Assembly (NCBI GenBank): GCA_947259235.1
Contig: CAMYLL010000170.1
Location: 1 to 6,279 of the forward strand
Direction of reading: 5' to 3'
Length of the DNA stretch: 6,279 bases
From: an uncultured Pseudodesulfovibrio sp.
GTDB taxonomy: Bacteria; Desulfobacterota; Desulfovibrionia; Desulfovibrionales; Desulfovibrionaceae
Shown here piece after piece: positions 1-5,194 of this stretch. Position 1 is the stretch's first letter. Every line of letters begins with the position of its first letter. Both the position numbers and the translations under genes were made by a program. The notes beneath the pieces were generated by a model. That model had not been told where the DNA came from. It saw only the letters and a list, made by a program, of their open reading frames with translations, and searched no databases.

Positions 1-149
1 TCCATGGACATGTGGTTTCCGCGCCGCGTGTCCTCGATCAGGTCAGCTGCGATGCCGTTGTCATCACGTCCTTTGGCAAACAGGCGGAGATTTTCGAGCA
101 GCTCAAGCCGCATTCCGAAAGGCGCGGATTCCAAATCGTGAGATTCTGA
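1..149 (+). CDS. C-terminal fragment of an unidentified protein in the neuB operon
   Basis: The frame starting at base 3 is open from the window edge to a TGA at 147-149, giving about 48 residues. The tail contains DAVVITSFGKQAEIFEQL, a hydrophobic beta-strand followed by an amphipathic helix, and ends in IVRF. This alternation is typical of the last units of a Rossmann-like nucleotide-binding fold, such as those in sugar-nucleotide or methyltransferase-type proteins encoded beside sialic-acid synthases. That fold call is inference; there is too little sequence to name a family. The stop lies only 2 bases before the neuB ATG, so the two genes are very probably co-transcribed and perhaps translationally coupled. 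The 5' end lies outside the window. Confidence 0.7.
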   Translation, partial: HGHVVSAPRVLDQVSCDAVVITSFGKQAEIFEQLKPHSERRGFQIVRF

Positions 150-151
150 TT

Positions 152-1243
152 ATGAAACAGATCAATTCCGTTACGCTGCGCTCCGGCGTCACCATCGGTC
201 AGGGACACCCCTGCTTCATCGTTGCCGAGATCGGCAACAATCATCAAGGGGATTTCAATGTAGCAAGGCAGATGATTGACGAGGCCGCCGCCGCCGGTGT
301 GCAGGGCGTCAAGTTCCAGAAACGGGACATGGAGGCGTTGTTGACCCGGGAAGGGCGTGCCGCCCCCTATACAGGCTGCAACAGCTTCGGCCCCACCTAT
401 GGCGAGCATCGCAACGCCCTTGAGCTGTCCATCGAGCAGATGGCCGAGCTCAAGGAACACAGTGAATCTCTCGGGCTCGTGTTCTTTGCCTCGGCCTGGG
501 ACGAGCCCAGCCTGATCCAGGTGCTCGACCTTGACGTCGAGCTGCTCAAGATATGTTCGGCGGACCTTGTCAACGTGCCGCTGGTGCGCAAATACGCGGC
601 CGCAGACATTCCGGTCATCCTGTCCACGGGCATGAGCTCCCTGGAGGATATTGACGTCGCCCTTGCCGAGATCCGGGCCTGCCACGATGATGTGGTCCTG
701 CTGCACTGCAACTCCACCTACCCCTGCCCTGAGGAGCAGATCGGCCTGCCGGTCATGGACGGGTTGCGCGAGCGATACGGACTGCCTGTCGGCTATTCCG
801 GGCACGAGCAGGGCATCGGTCCCAGCGTGGCGGCCGTGGCCCTGGGGGCTTGCGTTGTGGAGCGCCACTTCACCCTCGACAAAACCCTCAAGGGCACGGA
901 CCATCAGGCGTCCCTGGAGCCGGCCGAGCTGGCCAGCATGGTGCGCATGATCCGCGAGGTCGAAAAGGCCATGCGCGTCAAGGGCAAGAAGGTCTTTCCC
1001 GAGGAGCAGGCCGCAGCAAAGAAGCTGCGCAAATGCATTGTTTTTTCACGCGATCTGCCGGCTGGCCACGTGCTTGCCGAGGCGGACCTGACAACTCGCA
1101 GCCCCCGCGTCGGCGTATCGCCCGTCCACTGGGACGAAGTGGTGGGCGCGACCCTGAACCGCCCGGTCACGCACGAGGAGCCGGTCCAATGGGACATGCT
1201 CAGCCCGGTGACCGTGGAGTGCCTGGGCGCGGCGTCATCGTAG
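152..1243 (+). CDS. neuB: NeuB-family nonulosonic acid synthase (N-acetylneuraminate / legionaminate / pseudaminate synthase)
   Basis: A 363-residue cytoplasmic enzyme. The family condenses phosphoenolpyruvate with a six-carbon N-acetylamino sugar (ManNAc or a diacetamido-trideoxy hexose) to make a nine-carbon sialic-type acid for surface glycans or flagellin. The TIM-barrel domain (about 20-285) shows AEIGNNHQG (25-33, with the conserved Glu26), KFQ (54-56), STGMSS (158-163), HCNSTYP (185-191), GYSGHE (214-219) and ERHFTLDK (237-244). His218 and His239 correspond to the metal ligands known in NeuB. GTDHQASLEP (248-257) is also present. A C-terminal SAF/antifreeze-like domain (about 293-355) begins at RKCIVFSRDLPAGHVL. 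The length is normal for the family. In the SAF domain the usual KRPG-type motif reads RSPR (316-319). No strong Shine-Dalgarno precedes ATG 152, which fits coupling to the upstream gene. Which nonulosonate is made cannot be decided from sequence; NeuB, LegI and PseI are all possible. Confidence 0.93.
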   Translation: MKQINSVTLRSGVTIGQGHPCFIVAEIGNNHQGDFNVARQMIDEAAAAGVQGVKFQKRDMEALLTREGRAAPYTGCNSFGPTYGEHRNALELSIEQMAELKEHSESLGLVFFASAWDEPSLIQVLDLDVELLKICSADLVNVPLVRKYAAADIPVILSTGMSSLEDIDVALAEIRACHDDVVLLHCNSTYPCPEEQIGLPVMDGLRERYGLPVGYSGHEQGIGPSVAAVALGACVVERHFTLDKTLKGTDHQASLEPAELASMVRMIREVEKAMRVKGKKVFPEEQAAAKKLRKCIVFSRDLPAGHVLAEADLTTRSPRVGVSPVHWDEVVGATLNRPVTHEEPVQWDMLSPVTVECLGAASS

Positions 1244-1282
1244 GCGTCTCCCGCAGGTTGGGATTGCTCCGTAGAATCAAAC

Positions 1283-1319
1283 GACCGCCGTGCGCCTCCA
1301 GCGCGCGGCGGTCTTTTTT
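1283..1319 (+). terminator. Rho-independent terminator after neuB
   Basis: GACCGCCGTGCGC (1283-1295) pairs with GCGCGCGGCGGTC (1301-1313) over 13 base pairs, with one G-U at T1291/G1305. The loop is CTCCA, and six T residues (1314-1319) follow. It lies 39 bases after the neuB stop and ends that operon before cheV. This is a textbook intrinsic terminator for the plus strand. Confidence 0.93.
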
Positions 1320-1405
1320 GCGGAAAGGATTCGCCAAAGAGTAAAAAATCATTCAATTCCACGCCCGGGAGTGGTAGGCATTACTCACTGTGCAGTTTGC
1401 GCAAT

Positions 1406-1411
1406 GGAGGG
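1406..1411 (+). promoter_or_regulatory. Ribosome binding site that fixes the cheV start
   Basis: GGAGGG sits 3 bases before ATG 1415. A TTG in the same frame at 1397 would place this site inside the gene and has no Shine-Dalgarno of its own, so ATG 1415 is preferred. The spacing is somewhat short. Confidence 0.7.
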
Positions 1412-1414
1412 ATC

Positions 1415-2371
1415 ATGAGCCAACAGGACATTCTGCTGGAAACAGGGACAAACGAACTCGAGATAATCGAATTCTTCGTGAACGAAAAAACGGAGAAGGG
1501 GACGAGAACCCATTATTTCGGGGTCAATGTCGCCAAGGTGCTCGAAGTGGTCGAGGCGCCGGAGGGGCTGGACGGCTCCGAGGCCGCCGCTCACCCGAGC
1601 TTTCTGGGGACCATTCCCTTGCGCGATCTCATCCTGCCCGTGGTCGACCTCAGCGTCTGGCTCAACGTCAAGCGGGAGAAGAACGTCAACGAGCCGATCA
1701 TCGTCACCGAGTTCAACGCTATGATCACCGGGTTTCTGGTCTCCGGGGTGACCCAGATCCACCGCGTCAACTGGAAGGACGTGGAGCCGCCGAGCAAGTA
1801 CGTGGCCAGCATGGACACAAATTGCATCACCGGGACAGTGCAGATTAACGACCGTTTCGTGCTCATGCTTGATCTGGAGCAGATGCTGGCGGACCTGGAC
1901 AGCTCCAACAGGAGTCAGTCCGGGCAGGTCGCCGTGGTTTCCGATGAGCGTTACCGCGCGCTGGTGGCCGACGATTCGACCTCCGTACGCGAGCTGCTCA
2001 GAAAAAATTTCTCCGATGCCAACTTCGAAGTGACCGTCGTGGGCGACGGCCTCGAAGCCTGGGACAAGCTCCAGGCCATAAAGGCCAAGGCTCACGAGGA
2101 GGGGCAAAGCCCGCTTTACTACCTCGACGCCGTGGTTTCGGACATCGAGATGCCGCGCATGGACGGCTATACCCTCACCAGAAAGATCAAGGAAGACCCG
2201 GTCCTCAAGGTGTTGCCCGTGACCCTGTTCTCTTCGCTCATTTCCAAGGGCGTGGAGCACAAGGGCAAAGCGGTCAAGGCGGATGCCCAGGTGACCAAGC
2301 CCGAGTTTCACGGCTTGACGGAAAAGGTCATTGATCTGATCAAGCGGTACAAAGCCGAGGCTTCTGTCTAG
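1415..2371 (+). CDS. cheV: Chemotaxis coupling/response-regulator protein CheV
   Basis: A 318-residue cytoplasmic protein with the CheV layout. An N-terminal CheW-like coupling domain (about 14-163; note GTIPLRDLILPVVDLSVWL at 65-83 and the ITGTVQINDRFVLMLDLE stretch near 138-155) is followed by a CheY-like receiver domain (about 180-312). The receiver keeps all key residues: acidic pair Asp186-Asp187 (VADDS), phospho-acceptor Asp243 (VVSDIEMPRMDG), the hydroxyl residue of LFSS near Ser273, and Lys295 in TKPE. CheV links methyl-accepting chemotaxis receptors to the CheA kinase, and phosphorylation of its receiver by CheA is thought to tune adaptation. The start is ATG 1415 with GGAGG upstream. 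The gene stands alone between the neuB terminator and a convergent minus-strand gene, with no other chemotaxis genes in view. Scattered cheV paralogues are common in deltaproteobacteria. I could not identify a clear promoter in 1320-1400. Confidence 0.95.
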   Translation: MSQQDILLETGTNELEIIEFFVNEKTEKGTRTHYFGVNVAKVLEVVEAPEGLDGSEAAAHPSFLGTIPLRDLILPVVDLSVWLNVKREKNVNEPIIVTEFNAMITGFLVSGVTQIHRVNWKDVEPPSKYVASMDTNCITGTVQINDRFVLMLDLEQMLADLDSSNRSQSGQVAVVSDERYRALVADDSTSVRELLRKNFSDANFEVTVVGDGLEAWDKLQAIKAKAHEEGQSPLYYLDAVVSDIEMPRMDGYTLTRKIKEDPVLKVLPVTLFSSLISKGVEHKGKAVKADAQVTKPEFHGLTEKVIDLIKRYKAEASV

Positions 2372-2663
2372 CGCATTTTCCGAGCCGTTGCCGTTCTTGC
2401 CGGTGCGGATTTTCCGTTGATTCCATTCAGGCGGACGTCCATCTGTTCCGGCTGTTCTCCAGTTATCTCTTGTACCCATGCCGCTTCACGCCTCAGCGAA
2501 TGACAGTAAGGGCGCTGAGCGGGCGTGGTCGGTCGTGCTGCCCGGATGCGGAAGGGGTGGTGGTTTCGGCTGGTTGGAAACAGTCACACCAGCTGTAACC
2601 TAAGGCCTTTGAATATCATTCATTGATTATCATTTCTGTTGAGCCGTGAAGCGCTATGGAGCG
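2372..2663. other. Convergent intergenic region without a gene
   Basis: This 292-base gap separates the 3' ends of cheV and the DUF2325 gene. I see no credible coding frame and no intrinsic terminator with a T-tract for either gene. Two weak inverted repeats are present: CTCAGCG/CGCTGAG (2492-2498 and 2513-2519) and GCTGGT/ACCAGC (2569-2574 and 2588-2593). The right end, 2611-2636, is notably AT-rich and Fur-box-like. Confidence 0.6.
2611..2636. promoter_or_regulatory. Possible orphan Fur-like site
   Basis: An AT-rich block holds the perfect Fur half-site ATTATCA (2626-2632, TGATAAT on the other strand) and a nearby ATATCATT repeat (2613-2620), so GATAAT/GATATT hexamers recur on the minus strand. 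Against the 7-1-7 Fur consensus only one half matches fully. It lies downstream of the DUF2325 gene and downstream of cheV, so it has no obvious target. It may be a secondary Fur site, the operator of an undetected small RNA, or chance. Confidence 0.3.
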
Positions 2664-2945
2664 TTACAGGGTCGCTTCGCCAAGGGCCTCGCGCAACGTA
2701 CTGATTCCGCACGAGTGGCGCATGATGACGGGGACATCCTTTCCTCGCACCGCAGCCAGGACGTCCTTGCGCGCCTTGTGGGACACCTTGTTGGTGAAGA
2801 GGACCACAAAATCCACAGTCCCCAGTGAGCCGGAGATGGTGCGCTCCTTTCCCGTGTAGCATTTGAGCTTCACACCACTCTTCTGGGCCTCAGTCATATA
2901 TTCACGTTTGAGTCTGTCCATCCCGCCGATCAGCGCTGCGCACAT
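2664..2945 (-). CDS. DUF2325-family small protein, probably iron-regulated
   Basis: A 93-residue protein matching the DUF2325 pattern: N-terminal ALIGGMDRL (4-12), central TVDFVVLFTNKVSHKARK (43-60), and C-terminal VPVIMRHSCGISTLREAL (71-88). The fold predicted by these segments is a small Rossmann-like domain; no signal peptide or membrane segment is seen. The molecular function of the family is unknown. Cysteines occur at 2, 29 and 79, the last inside the conserved RHSCG motif. The start ATG (2945) is well supported by AAGGAG five bases upstream. The gene has its own promoter and a Fur-box-like palindrome, so iron-dependent repression is inferred. It lies 112 bases beyond the flavin reductase stop and is probably not dependent on it for transcription. 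Confidence 0.85.
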   Translation of the reverse strand: MCAALIGGMDRLKREYMTEAQKSGVKLKCYTGKERTISGSLGTVDFVVLFTNKVSHKARKDVLAAVRGKDVPVIMRHSCGISTLREALGEATL

Positions 2946-2966
2946 GTTGGCTCCTTTTGTTGATAG

Positions 2967-2981
2967 TGAAAATCGTTTTCA
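2967..2981 (-). promoter_or_regulatory. Fur-box-like operator of the DUF2325 gene
   Basis: TGAAAATCGTTTTCA is a near-perfect inverted repeat (TGAAAA-TCG-TTTTCA) differing at 3 of the 14 fixed positions from the 7-1-7 Fur consensus TGATAATNATTATCA. The longer 19-base stretch 2962-2980 matches 15 of 19 positions of the classical Fur box. It lies directly downstream of the -10 element, over the expected transcription start, the position of a repressor. That it binds Fur rather than another metalloregulator is inference. Confidence 0.65.
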
Positions 2982-2982
2982 A

Positions 2983-3011
2983 TTAATACCGATGACGTTG
3001 CCCTGTGTCAA
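2983..3011 (-). promoter_or_regulatory. Sigma-70 promoter of the DUF2325 gene
   Basis: Read on the minus strand: a perfect -35 TTGACA (3006-3011), a 17-base spacer, and -10 TATTAA (2983-2988). The expected start of transcription falls inside the Fur-like palindrome, about 30 bases before the ATG. Confidence 0.7.
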
Positions 3012-3028
3012 CGTCAAAGATGCGTGGT

Positions 3029-3049
3029 GCGCAACGGTGATCGTTCCGC
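3029..3049 (-). terminator. Weak hairpin after the flavin reductase gene
   Basis: GCGCAACG (3029-3036) and CGTTCCGC (3042-3049) form an 8-base-pair stem with one mismatch and a 5-base loop, starting 9 bases after the flavin reductase stop. There is no proper T-tract on the minus strand, only a CTTT about a dozen bases later. It could be a poor terminator or an mRNA 3'-end stabiliser. Confidence 0.3.
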
Positions 3050-3057
3050 TTCCTGGC

Positions 3058-3651
3058 TCAGCCGTCGCTGCGGTCTGGCTTGAGCGTGTCCCGCAGGGAT
3101 TTTCCGTCGTGCCATGCGCGCCCCACCTGGGCTCCAACGGCCCAGTAGCGGTTGTCGGGCATGGTCAGCGTGAAGGGGCGGACCTTTTCCACGTCCACGT
3201 ATCCGTCAGTCATGTATTCCTCCCTTGTCCATGTGGCGGCCAATTCGCCCAGAAACAAGGTGTTCGTAGGCAGGTCCACTGTCTGTATCACGTCGAACTC
3301 CATGGAGATCGGACATTCATCGATAAGTGGCGCGAACTGAAGCACTCCGCGTTGCACATTGAAGAGGCTGGACTTGTCCGTCCTTTTACCAGAGATCAGG
3401 CCAACATAATCCGTGACTTCGACCATGTCTGTTCCGGGTGTGTTCAGACTGAACTGGCCGGTGTCGCGAATGGCCGCATTGCTGGCGTGGCCTGCGTTGA
3501 CTGCGATAGCCATGATGCAGGGCGAGTAGTTGACCCGGGTCACCCAGGCCAGGGCCATGAAGTTTGGCCTGCCTGCGATCATGGTACCGAGGATGGTTTG
3601 CGGTTCCGGCAGGATGAATCCATTCCGCCCGATGTTGATGCGTTCAGTCAT
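3058..3651 (-). CDS. Flavin reductase family protein (flavoredoxin-like)
   Basis: A 197-residue cytoplasmic protein with the FMN-binding split-barrel pattern of the flavin reductase family, which includes Desulfovibrio flavoredoxin. It shows GRPNFMALAWV (27-37), SPCIMAIAVN (43-52), GQFSLNTP (65-72) and DYVGLISGKRTDK (81-93), the usual order of FMN-contacting segments. Members bind FMN and pass electrons from NAD(P)H or iron-sulfur partners to an acceptor; the acceptor here is unknown. The start ATG 3651 was chosen because AAGGAG lies 8 bases upstream and the conserved fold begins soon after it. The frame stays open upstream to a TTG at 3957, but those residues look non-conserved and contain the operator repeat. 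The gene lies downstream of two copies of the TTGTACATACAA operator, so control by the neighbouring MarR protein is inferred. Confidence 0.9.
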   Translation of the reverse strand: MTERINIGRNGFILPEPQTILGTMIAGRPNFMALAWVTRVNYSPCIMAIAVNAGHASNAAIRDTGQFSLNTPGTDMVEVTDYVGLISGKRTDKSSLFNVQRGVLQFAPLIDECPISMEFDVIQTVDLPTNTLFLGELAATWTREEYMTDGYVDVEKVRPFTLTMPDNRYWAVGAQVGRAWHDGKSLRDTLKPDRSDG

Positions 3652-3659
3652 GACGTGGA

Positions 3660-3665
3660 CTCCTT
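3660..3665 (-). promoter_or_regulatory. Ribosome binding site that fixes the flavin reductase start
   Basis: AAGGAG on the minus strand lies 8 bases before ATG 3651. This decides against the much longer in-frame start at 3957. Confidence 0.75.
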
Positions 3666-3945
3666 TGGTTGTCATTGTTTCATGCGCCTGACTCGATTGC
3701 CCTCGTCTCCGTGCGGCATCGGCTTGATCGGGGACGAGGGGTTCCACCATTCCTGCGGGGTCTAGGGCTTGAGCCTGCGGGCTCCCTTTCCGAGAGAGAA
3801 CGTCGTGCGTGGTGCAGGTGTTGAGCTCCAACTGCAGGCCCTGAGCCCCAAGAGCTGCCGCCCGGGTATGCATCCGTCCCGGTCTTGCGGCAACCGTTCT
3901 TGAAGCGGATGCTTGCCAGTGACAGCCTTGGGCGATAAAGATTGC

Positions 3946-3957
3946 TTGTACATACAA
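3946..3957. promoter_or_regulatory. MarR-type operator, copy 1 (upstream of flavin reductase)
   Basis: A perfect inverted repeat TTGTA-CA-TACAA inside the 16-base block TTGCTTGTACATACAA (3942-3957), identical to copy 2. It lies 295 bases before the flavin reductase ATG. Confidence 0.75.
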
Positions 3958-3976
3958 TAGCGATCTTCCATGGCAA
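3949..3976 (-). promoter_or_regulatory. Candidate promoter at operator 1
   Basis: On the minus strand TTGCCA (3971-3976) is followed after 16 bases by TATGTA (3949-3954), so the -10 element would lie within the operator. The -35 is 5 of 6 to consensus and the -10 is weak. Transcription from here would read into the flavin reductase with a leader of about 290 bases. Confidence 0.4.
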
Positions 3977-4108
3977 GGCCTTCGGCGCAGGCCGGGTGTT
4001 CATGGACGCCTCCGTCTTTCCTGGAGGCCAATTTTGGGTTGCCCGCTGTTTTTCATGATTGGTCCGGTATTGGCGTCATTTGGCTTGAGGAGCATGAAAC
4101 AACTGCGA

Positions 4109-4180
4109 TCAAGCAGGACAACGGAGCAGGCATGTCTTGCCAGGCGGCAAGAAGTCGCTGATGTTCGCCGTGTCTTTCAT
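4109..4180 (-). CDS. Possible 23-residue leader peptide or remnant downstream of operator 2
   Basis: ATG 4180 is preceded by AAGGA with 5-base spacing and encodes a 23-residue peptide that begins MKDTANISDF and ends CLLRCPA before a TGA. The same frame stays open upstream to 4300 (63 codons in all, containing ILRPGNGTLGAIIGPG), so this may be a fragment of a decayed gene rather than a true small gene. I recognise no family. It is the best-supported translation signal between the two operators, but coding status is uncertain. Confidence 0.2.
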   Translation of the reverse strand: MKDTANISDFLPPGKTCLLRCPA

Positions 4181-4400
4181 GCGTTTCCTTTTCACCCCGT
4201 CGCCTGTCATTCCTGGCCCTATGATTGCGCCTAGCGTGCCATTGCCCGGTCTGAGAATCAAAGGCTGCCCGTCTGTCGGCAAGTATTCAGACCGATCGTG
4301 TCATGGTGCAGCCGTGGCGTGCTTGCGAAGATCGGCCCGAGGGCTGCCCCCCTGCGCACTGCGACAGACGGCTTTCCCACGAACCGGCCTGTCGGCCCAC

Positions 4401-4446
4401 TTTATAGACGTTGCTTGTACATACAACAATTAAACGTGCGATTCAA
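4401..4446 (-). promoter_or_regulatory. Candidate promoter region at operator 2
   Basis: Two overlapping minus-strand solutions exist. TTGAAT (4441-4446) with a 17-base spacer to TATGTA (4418-4423) puts the -10 inside the operator, as at operator 1. TTGTTG (4424-4429) with a 17-base spacer to TATAAA (4401-4406) puts the operator in the spacer. Both would be blocked by a bound repressor. No intact gene lies immediately downstream. Confidence 0.4.
4415..4426. promoter_or_regulatory. MarR-type operator, copy 2
   Basis: TTGTACATACAA again, within TTGCTTGTACATACAA (4411-4426), which matches copy 1 at all 16 positions. It lies 52 bases beyond the MarR stop, on the far side of the hairpin. Confidence 0.75.
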
Positions 4447-4451
4447 ATGGT

Positions 4452-4473
4452 GCGGGCAGGCGGGACTGCCCGC
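4452..4473 (-). terminator. Hairpin terminator candidate after the MarR gene
   Basis: GCGGGCAG (4452-4459) and CTGCCCGC (4466-4473) form a perfect 8-base-pair GC-rich stem with a 6-base loop, starting 5 bases after the MarR stop on the minus strand. The following sequence, ACCATTTG, has only a short T-run, so it may terminate imperfectly. Confidence 0.55.
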
Positions 4474-4478
4474 GTGTG

Positions 4479-4913
4479 TCAGGCCAGATCGTCAAGCCGT
4501 TTGTTGGCCTGGTCGATGTCGCTGGTCAGCTCGATCCCTGACTTTTCACCGAGAATGGCGGAGTAGTCGAGGTAGAGGGACTTCCACGCCTGGGCTATGG
4601 GCTCGCTCAGGGCCATGCCCGCCGAGGTTGGGTAGAGCCTGACTGTCTTGCCCTTGTGTTCGCGCTGGACAAGGTCGCGGTAGGCGAGGCTGTCGGCGAA
4701 TCGGGTCAGCGTTGACGGAGCCAGGCTCAGGTGCTCTGAAAGCTCCTTTTGCGTGATGCCCGGCTGTTCGTTCACCAGCATGAGCATGAAGGCGTGGGAC
4801 GGTGACAGTCCGGTTCCCTTGAACGCCTTGTCTGCCATCTTGCCCATGTTTCGGGCAAGGGCGTTGGCCGTGAAGTAGAGACACTCGTGCATGTAGGTGG
4901 AACACTGGGTCAT
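4479..4913 (-). CDS. MarR-family transcriptional regulator, probably autoregulated
   Basis: A 144-residue winged-helix DNA-binding protein expected to act as a dimer. An N-terminal helix (about 5-30) leads into the core: LSPSHAFMLMLVNEQPG (36-52), the helix-turn-helix TQKELSEHLSLAPSTLTRFADSL (54-76, recognition helix near 65-76), and the wing from LVQREHKGKTVRLYPTSAG (81-99). C-terminal helices (about 100-144) complete the dimer interface. Length is normal for MarR. Cys4 and Cys11 sit in the N-terminal dimerisation region and could serve as a thiol switch, as in some MarR/OhrR proteins; this is inference. ATG 4913 was chosen because the fold begins there and GAGAGG lies 4 bases upstream. The in-frame extension toward 5255 is Pro/Ser/Thr-rich, low-complexity and not credible. 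The operator TTGTACATACAA ends 19 bases upstream, pointing to autorepression. Confidence 0.9.
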   Translation of the reverse strand: MTQCSTYMHECLYFTANALARNMGKMADKAFKGTGLSPSHAFMLMLVNEQPGITQKELSEHLSLAPSTLTRFADSLAYRDLVQREHKGKTVRLYPTSAGMALSEPIAQAWKSLYLDYSAILGEKSGIELTSDIDQANKRLDDLA

Positions 4914-4931
4914 GACGCCTCTCTTTGTTGT

Positions 4932-4943
4932 TTGTACATACAA
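4932..4943. promoter_or_regulatory. MarR-type operator, copy 3 (MarR autoregulation)
   Basis: TTGTACATACAA within TTGTTTGTACATACAA (4928-4943), 15 of 16 identical to copies 1 and 2. It overlaps the -10 element and the expected transcription start of the MarR gene, the classical place for autorepression. Confidence 0.8.
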
Positions 4944-4969
4944 ATACAGTGGGGCGGGCCAGGTGTCAA
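4941..4969 (-). promoter_or_regulatory. Promoter of the MarR gene
   Basis: On the minus strand a perfect -35 TTGACA (4964-4969), a 17-base spacer, then a weak -10 TATTTG (4941-4946). The strong -35, correct spacing and operator overlap support it despite the poor -10. Confidence 0.6.
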
Positions 4970-5044
4970 GCTGGGAAGGCGGGCGAAGCCTTGGTGAAGG
5001 GGCCTTTGGCTGTGATGGCGTTGGTTGTTGGTGCGTGCGGACCG

Positions 5045-5137
5045 TTGATAGGAGTGGAGTGAGGGGCCGGGCGCTGACAGGAGTGGAGTAAGGAGCCGGG
5101 ACCCTTGACAGGAATGGAGCAGGGGGCTGGGGAGTGG
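5045..5137. repeat. Three imperfect tandem copies of a purine-rich unit of about 30 bases
   Basis: Units begin at GATAGGAGTGGAGTGAGG (5047), GACAGGAGTGGAGTAAGG (5076) and GACAGGAATGGAGCAGGG (5107), spaced 29 and 31 bases, and each continues with a GGCCGGG-like or GGCTGGG segment. They lie in the gap between the MarR promoter and the 3' end of the beta-helix gene. No coding frame is credible here. It may be a decaying short tandem repeat; no function is apparent. Confidence 0.65.
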
Positions 5138-5194
5138 GCGCGGCGGCAGGGCCGGAGGGCCGGTTTGTTCTCTGGGGAGTAAGGTGGTGTCGGG

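Larger units (their letters stand above)
3666..4451. other. Gene-poor stretch with two MarR-type operators; possible decayed coding sequence
   Basis: No convincing intact gene is seen here, although genes are otherwise closely packed. Two copies of the TTGTACATACAA operator (3946-3957 and 4415-4426) lie in it with promoter-like hexamers aimed at the flavin reductase. Several short minus-strand frames are open but none is recognisable. One starts at 4003 after a GGAGG and runs across operator 1 to 3680; another runs from 4300 to 4109 and reads as plausible protein. Such frames also arise by chance in GC-rich DNA. Likely explanations are a long untranslated leader (about 290 bases from operator 1 to the flavin reductase), a lost or decayed gene formerly under operator 2, or a small RNA. 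Confidence 0.5.

Noticed and set aside
38..904. Long minus-strand open frame opposite neuB
   Set aside because: It lies antisense to a clear NeuB enzyme, and its protein has no recognisable motif. It is a shadow frame of GC-rich coding DNA.
1371..1396. Possible sigma-54 promoter for cheV
   Set aside because: The GG and GC elements do not have the required 10-base spacing. No good sigma-28 match was found either.
1385..2479. 364-codon minus-strand open frame opposite cheV
   Set aside because: It covers cheV completely, which carries all receiver and CheW features. The antisense protein shows no domain pattern.
2492..2519. Inverted repeat CTCAGCG/CGCTGAG as a cheV terminator
   Set aside because: It lies over 100 bases after cheV, has a 14-base loop and no T-tract on either strand.
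2863..3765. 300-codon plus-strand open frame opposite the flavin reductase and DUF2325 start
   Set aside because: The minus-strand genes have motifs and ribosome sites, while this frame has none and crosses the Fur-like promoter region.
3652..3957. N-terminal extension of the flavin reductase from a TTG at 3957
   Set aside because: The extension reads as low-conservation sequence, begins inside the operator palindrome and lacks a ribosome site. ATG 3651 has AAGGAG upstream.
5045..5137. CRISPR-like array
   Set aside because: The three units are directly adjacent with no spacers, and they are degenerate. This is a tandem repeat, not a CRISPR.
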